Of a stretch of DNA of 18,559 nucleotides, positions 14,736 through 18,559 are shown in pieces. The stretch covers positions 1 through 18,559 of the forward strand of contig JBGQCF010000038.1 of assembly GCA_041495205.1 (NCBI GenBank), written 5' to 3'. The notes under the pieces were generated by a model. It was given only the letters and a program-made list of their open reading frames with translations, had not been told where the DNA came from and did no database searches. The translations under genes were made by a program, and so were the position numbers. Numbering within the stretch: position 1 is the first letter of the stretch; the number at the start of each line of letters is the position of its first letter. Origin of the DNA: JAHFRG01 sp041495205. GTDB lineage: Bacteria > Pseudomonadota > Gammaproteobacteria > Burkholderiales > JAHFRG01.

Positions 14736-15409
14736 GCCGCGGTTTTTTTGTCACCGGCACCGATACCGGGGTCGGCAAAACAATGGTTGCCTGCGCTTTG
14801 CTTTACGCTTTTGCCAGACAAGGACAAAGCGTGGTGGGAATGAAACCGGTTACTGCGGGCTGTGAGGAGACTCTAGAGGGTTTGCGCAACGGCGATGTTG
14901 AACAGTTGATTGCCGCGAGCACAATCAAGGCGCCCCGGCACATGGTGAATCCATACGCGCTCAAACCGCCCATCGCGCCGCACATCGCTGCGCAACAGGC
15001 CGGAATTGAAATCAAGCCGGCGTTGATCAAAACGGCATTTGAGCAGTTAAAAAAAATAGCCAGAGTGGTCGTGGTCGAGGGAGTGGGCGGTTTCAAGGTG
15101 CCGCTTAACAGTCAACAGGACAGCGCCGATCTTGCTGAATTACTCGGTCTGCCGGTGATTCTGGTGGTGGGCATGCGCCTGGGCTGTCTCAACCACGCTT
15201 TGCTGACTTCGGGCGCAATCGAGGAGCGTGGTCTCAAACTGGCGGGCTGGGTGGCAAACTGCATTGATCCGCACATGGCCGCGCTGCAAGAGAATTTGCG
15301 CGCGCTTGAGGAAAGGCTTGGCCAACCCGCCTTGGGCGTGCTTGCGTTTCAGCCTGATCCCCAACCAAAAAGAATAGCGCGCGAGCTTGACATTCAATCA
15401 TTGGTCTGA
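14732..15409 (+). CDS. bioD: Dethiobiotin synthetase BioD
   Basis: This ATP-dependent carboxylase closes the ureido ring of DAPA to give dethiobiotin. The 225-residue protein has the P-loop GTDTGVGKT (9-17), KPVTAGCE (38-45), the region HMVNPYALKPPIAPHIAA for substrate binding, and EGVGGFKVPL (115-124) for Mg/ATP. I use the ATG at 14732 in the ATGA overlap with bioC; the in-frame ATG at 14666 lies deep inside bioC and would add 22 residues before the family's normal N-terminus. It is the last gene of the biotin block. The 106-bp gap to the next gene contains no convincing terminator. Confidence 0.95.
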   Translation: MSRGFFVTGTDTGVGKTMVACALLYAFARQGQSVVGMKPVTAGCEETLEGLRNGDVEQLIAASTIKAPRHMVNPYALKPPIAPHIAAQQAGIEIKPALIKTAFEQLKKIARVVVVEGVGGFKVPLNSQQDSADLAELLGLPVILVVGMRLGCLNHALLTSGAIEERGLKLAGWVANCIDPHMAALQENLRALEERLGQPALGVLAFQPDPQPKRIARELDIQSLV

Positions 15410-15515
15410 TCGTAAAGGGCGGAACAAACGCATTGGTTATTCTTGCCTTGCTGAAATGGCTATGCTAACTTACGTTTTTTTTGCCGAAACTGGGCAAAGC
15501 GGGTGAGCGACGAGA

Positions 15516-15977
15516 ATGCAGTGCGCCGATGCGGAAAATGCGGGGGCTTATACGCTTACCGCGAAACGCAACAACTCGCTCAGCACATCGGGTCGGTATC
15601 TGGTTTTTGGTTTTATTTTTATCGTTTCTTTCGGCATTTCCTTGGCTTTTGCGGTTTTCGGTGCGTGGCCGGTTTTGCCTTTCGCCGGCCTGGAAATGCT
15701 GGTTTTGTTTCTGGCTTTCCGCTATATCGAACGCCGGTCGGACGATTACGAGCGGCTCAGTATAAGCGGCGACAAGTTGCTGGTGGAATATCTTGAGCAT
15801 GGCCGGTTGAATCGGTTCGAACTCAACCGATACTGGGCACAGGTGGTGTGTGACGCGGCGGGCAGCCGCCTGGCGCTGCGCTCGCACGGGCGAGAGGTTG
15901 AATTCGGGCATTACCTGACGCAACAGGAGCGCGTGAAGCTTGCGAGGCGGCTTAAGGAAAGAATCCGGCAGCCGTAA
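15516..15977 (+). CDS. DUF2244 family integral membrane protein
   Basis: This 153-residue protein of unknown function belongs to DUF2244. It has a short N-terminal segment with LTAKRNNSLS, two closely spaced membrane helices at about 27-47 and 51-70, and a C-terminal cytoplasmic part. The family's Y-ERLSISGDKLLVEY, an FELNRYWAQV segment and a Leu/Arg-rich end (QQERVKLARRLKERIR) are all visible. The ribosome binding site GGTGAG (15502-15507) is eight bases from the ATG. From established genome context, DUF2244 genes often sit directly before coxB in proteobacteria, as here. A role linked to cytochrome oxidase assembly or regulation is therefore plausible but inferred only from position. Confidence 0.85.
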   Translation: MQCADAENAGAYTLTAKRNNSLSTSGRYLVFGFIFIVSFGISLAFAVFGAWPVLPFAGLEMLVLFLAFRYIERRSDDYERLSISGDKLLVEYLEHGRLNRFELNRYWAQVVCDAAGSRLALRSHGREVEFGHYLTQQERVKLARRLKERIRQP

Positions 15978-16015
15978 TCGCTTGGTATAGTTTGATACCT
16001 GCCGCGTCTGTAGAT

Positions 16016-16042
16016 TTGGGCCGCAAAAGAATTCGTTAGAAT
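16016..16042 (+). promoter_or_regulatory. Possible coxB promoter
   Basis: A good -10 hexamer TAGAAT (16037-16042) lies 22 bases before the coxB ATG. The only -35-like match is TTGGGC (16016-16021) at a short 15-base spacing. A small inverted repeat, GGTAT-6nt-ATACC, sits just upstream (15983-15998) and could be an operator, though five-base arms are easily found by chance. A separate oxidase promoter here is reasonable but not shown. Confidence 0.25.
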
Positions 16043-16064
16043 AGCTGCAATCCTTGGGGTGAAT

Positions 16065-17180
16065 ATGATTAACATAAAACGCGGTATAGCGTTGTTTCTC
16101 CCGGCCCTCTACTCCGGGCTGGCGCAAAGCGCCTACCAATTAAATCTACAGCAGCCTGAGACACCCATCGCCCGACAAATTTTCGACCTGCACACTTTGA
16201 TTCTCCTGGTGTGCGTGATCATCTTCTGCGGGGTGTTTGGCACGATGTTCTACTCCATCTACAAGCACCGTAAGTCCGTCGGCCATCAGGCCCGGCAATT
16301 CCACGAAAACACCACCGTTGAAATCATCTGGACCATCATTCCTTTCTTTATCCTCATCGGCATGGCGTATCCAGCCACCAAAACCATCCTGGCAATGAAG
16401 GACGCTTCCAACCCGGACATGACCATCAAGATTACCGGCTATCAATGGAAATGGGGTTATGATTATTTGCAGGACGGAGTCAGTTTTTACAGCACTATTG
16501 CCACGACGCAGGACCAGATTTACGGCAATGCGCCCAAGGACGAACATTATCTGCTGGAAGTGGACAAGCCGCTGGTGGTGCCGGTGGGCAAGAAAGTGCG
16601 CGTTCTGATCACCGCCAACGATGTGATTCACTCCTGGTGGGTGCCGGCCTTCGGGGTGAAGCAGGACGCCATTCCCGGATTTATCCGCGACAGTTGGTTC
16701 AAAGTGGACAATCCGGGAACCTACCGCGGCCAATGCGCGGAACTGTGCGGCAAGGACCACGGTTTCATGCCCATCGTCGTGGAAGCGAAGGAACAAAAGG
16801 ATTATGCGATCTGGCTTGCCGAGCAGAAGCAGAAGCAGGCGGCAACCCAGGTGGACGCCAACAAGACTTTCACTTTGGACGAGTTAAAAGCACAGGGCGA
16901 AAAGACCTTCACTGCAAACTGCGCTGTCTGCCATCAGCCCAACGGCAAGGGTATTCCCGGGACGTTTCCCGCGCTTGACGGCTCGAAGATCGTCAACGGC
17001 CCAAAAGCGGATCACCTGAATATCGTGATGAACGGCAAAGCAGGCACGCTAATGGTCGCTTTCAGCAAACAGCTTTCGGATGTGGAACTCGCCGAGGTGA
17101 TTACCTATGAACGCAACTCCTGGAGCAACAAGACCGGAGACGCGATTCAGCCCGGCGAAGTCAAGGCTTTGCGCAAGTGA
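16065..17180 (+). CDS. coxB: Cytochrome c oxidase subunit II with fused cytochrome c domain
   Basis: This subunit accepts electrons at the CuA centre and passes them to subunit I of an aa3/caa3-type terminal oxidase. The 371-residue protein has a signal peptide and two membrane helices (about 43-66 and 86-103). The periplasmic cupredoxin domain has aromatic-rich GYQWKWGYDY and CuA ligands His189 (VIHSWWVP), Cys224 and Cys228 (CAELCGKDHGFM), His232 and Met235. A C-terminal cytochrome c domain follows, with haem motif CAVCH (286-290) and a likely Met ligand in LMVAFSKQL. The start is ATG 16065 with GGGG five bases upstream; GTG 16059 would add two residues. It is followed 44 bp later by coxA. 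Confidence 0.95.
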   Translation: MINIKRGIALFLPALYSGLAQSAYQLNLQQPETPIARQIFDLHTLILLVCVIIFCGVFGTMFYSIYKHRKSVGHQARQFHENTTVEIIWTIIPFFILIGMAYPATKTILAMKDASNPDMTIKITGYQWKWGYDYLQDGVSFYSTIATTQDQIYGNAPKDEHYLLEVDKPLVVPVGKKVRVLITANDVIHSWWVPAFGVKQDAIPGFIRDSWFKVDNPGTYRGQCAELCGKDHGFMPIVVEAKEQKDYAIWLAEQKQKQAATQVDANKTFTLDELKAQGEKTFTANCAVCHQPNGKGIPGTFPALDGSKIVNGPKADHLNIVMNGKAGTLMVAFSKQLSDVELAEVITYERNSWSNKTGDAIQPGEVKALRK

Positions 17181-17224
17181 ACTGCATATTTACGGCTTAA
17201 GCGGATTTTAAGGAGAGCAGCATT

Positions 17225-18559
17225 ATGGACGCAGCACACGCAACTCACGCTCACGGTGATCACGCACATCATCCCGGCGGCATCATGCGCTGGGTGATGA
17301 CCACCAACCACAAGGACATCGGCACGCTTTATCTGGTGTTCAGTTGTGTGATGTTCTTCCTCGGCGGCACCATGGCGATGACCATCCGTGCCGAGCTGTT
17401 CCAGCCGGGACTGCAAATCGTGCGGCCGGATTTCTTCAACCAGCTTACCACCCTGCACGGGCTCATCATGGTGTTTGGCGCCATCATGCCGGCGTTCGTC
17501 GGTTTCGCCAACTGGCAGGTGCCGATGATGATAGGCGCGCCGGACATGGCGTTTGCGCGCATGAACAACTGGAGCTTCTGGCTGCTGCCGCCCGCCGCGC
17601 TCCTGCTTATCATTTCCTTCTTCGTGCCGGGCGGCGCCGCCGCCGCCGGCTGGACGCTCTACGCGCCGCTTTCCGTGCAATTGGGACCGGGAATGGATCT
17701 TACGATTTTCGCCGTTCACTTGCTGGGCGCGTCCTCGATCATGGGCTCGATCAACATTATCACCACCATCCTCAACATGCGCGCGCCGGGGATGACGCTG
17801 ATGAAAATGCCGCTGTTCGTGTGGACCTGGCTAATCACCGCTTATTTGCTGATCGCCGTGATGCCGGTACTGGCGGGCGCGGTGACCATGCTGCTTACCG
17901 ACCGTCACTTCGGCACGCATTTCTTTAATGCAGCCGGCGGCGGCGACCCGGTGCTGTTCCAGCATGTGTTCTGGTTTTTCGGCCATCCGGAGGTATACAT
18001 CATGATCCTGCCGGGATTCGGCATAACTTCGCAGATCATCCCGACTTTTGCGCGCAAGCCCCTTTTCGGCTATTCCTCGATGGTGTATGCGACTGCCTCG
18101 ATCGCGATTCTCTCGTTCATCGTCTGGGCGCACCACATGTTCACCGTGGGAATGCCGGCGGCCGGACAATTGTTCTTCATGTATGCAACCATGCTGATTG
18201 CGGTGCCGACGGGCGTGAAAGTGTTCAACTGGGTCGCCACCATGTGGCGCGGCTCGTTGACTTTTGAAACGCCGATGCTGTTTGCCGTGGGCTTCATCTT
18301 TCTGTTCACCATGGGCGGCTTTACCGGGCTGGTGCTGGCGATCACTCCGGTGGACATTCAGCTGCAGGATACTTATTACGTGGTCGCGCACTTCCACTAC
18401 GTGCTGGTGGCGGGCGCGCTGTTCAGCATTTTCGGCGGCATTTACTATTGGCTGCCCAAGTGGACCGGCAAAATGTATGACGAAACGCTTGGAAAATGGC
18501 ATTTCTGGCTGTCGATGATTTTCTTCAACATCGCCTTCTTCGTGCAGCATTTTCTGGGA
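17225..18559 (+). CDS. coxA: Cytochrome c oxidase subunit I (3' partial)
   Basis: This is the catalytic subunit of the haem-copper oxidase, which reduces O2 and pumps protons. The first 445 codons are present and the frame is open at the window edge, so the end is missing. Ligands visible are haem a His78 (TTLHGLIMVF) and His391, haem a3 His389 (VVAHFHYVL), and CuB His253, His303 and His304. Tyr257 in WFFGHPEVYI is the expected His-Tyr crosslink partner, with Glu255 there marking an A1-type enzyme. Lys331 in PTGVKVFNW fits the K-channel. The N-terminus is His-rich (HATHAHGDHAHH). The ribosome binding site AGGAG (17211-17215) is nine bases from the ATG. Confidence 0.96.
   Translation, partial: MDAAHATHAHGDHAHHPGGIMRWVMTTNHKDIGTLYLVFSCVMFFLGGTMAMTIRAELFQPGLQIVRPDFFNQLTTLHGLIMVFGAIMPAFVGFANWQVPMMIGAPDMAFARMNNWSFWLLPPAALLLIISFFVPGGAAAAGWTLYAPLSVQLGPGMDLTIFAVHLLGASSIMGSINIITTILNMRAPGMTLMKMPLFVWTWLITAYLLIAVMPVLAGAVTMLLTDRHFGTHFFNAAGGGDPVLFQHVFWFFGHPEVYIMILPGFGITSQIIPTFARKPLFGYSSMVYATASIAILSFIVWAHHMFTVGMPAAGQLFFMYATMLIAVPTGVKVFNWVATMWRGSLTFETPMLFAVGFIFLFTMGGFTGLVLAITPVDIQLQDTYYVVAHFHYVLVAGALFSIFGGIYYWLPKWTGKMYDETLGKWHFWLSMIFFNIAFFVQHFLG

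Noticed and set aside
15475..15498. Poly-T run followed by TTTGCC-7nt-GGCAAA hairpin as a bioD terminator
   Set aside because: On the + strand the T-run precedes the hairpin, and on the minus strand the hairpin is followed by A residues. It has the wrong polarity for an intrinsic terminator of bioD.
15503..15796. Overlapping frame starting GTGAGCGACGAG with a CGKCGG motif near the DUF2244 start
   Set aside because: The zinc-finger-like CGKC is tempting, but the rest is low-quality sequence in another frame of the DUF2244 gene, which has the recognised family motifs and two membrane helices.

Overview
The window is an 18.6-kb chromosomal segment of a moderately GC-rich Gram-negative bacterium, most likely a betaproteobacterium. 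This is an inference from three things: an MSHA-type pilus assembly cluster, a comF - bioB-F-H-C-D biotin block, and a cytochrome oxidase cluster in which a DUF2244 gene precedes a cytochrome-c-bearing coxB and then coxA. No rRNA, tRNA, CRISPR array or intact insertion sequence was seen. Apart from comF, every gene lies on the + strand, and no gene-free stretch exceeds 300 bases.

Region 1 (1-9986) is pilus biogenesis. It opens inside a large MshQ-like surface protein (LamG domain plus DUF6701 C-terminus, 5' end outside the window). A likely terminator and a 265-bp gap follow. Then comes an assembly operon: mshI (PilM-like), mshI2 (PilN-like), mshJ (PilO/GspM-like), mshK, mshL (outer-membrane secretin lipoprotein), mshM (ExeA-type ATPase) and mshN (TPR protein). 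Five of these junctions are 4-nt stop/start overlaps, indicating translational coupling. Together they should form the inner-membrane platform, periplasmic connector and outer-membrane pore of an MSHA-like type IV pilus. The extension ATPase (mshE) and platform protein (mshG) do not follow mshN, and mshQ sits upstream of mshI instead of at the far end of the locus.

Region 2 (9984-10035) is a perfect, loopless 52-bp palindrome that exactly fills the space between the convergent genes mshN and comF. Its two ends are the TAA stop codons of the two genes.

Region 3 (10033-15409) holds comF (minus strand) and, divergently, bioB-bioF-bioH-bioC-bioD. These make pimeloyl-ACP methyl ester and its release (BioC/BioH), KAPA (BioF), dethiobiotin (BioD) and biotin (BioB). 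BioA is not here. The bioF-bioH gap carries a short purine-rich sequence resembling a widely dispersed intergenic repeat.

Region 4 (15516-18559) is respiratory: a two-TM DUF2244 protein, coxB with CuA and cytochrome c domains (caa3-like), and coxA, cut by the window edge after 445 codons.

Most of the window is well-understood biology. The items most worth a second look are the stop-to-stop palindrome, the domain nested inside the LamG fold of the MshQ-like protein, and the rearranged msh gene order.
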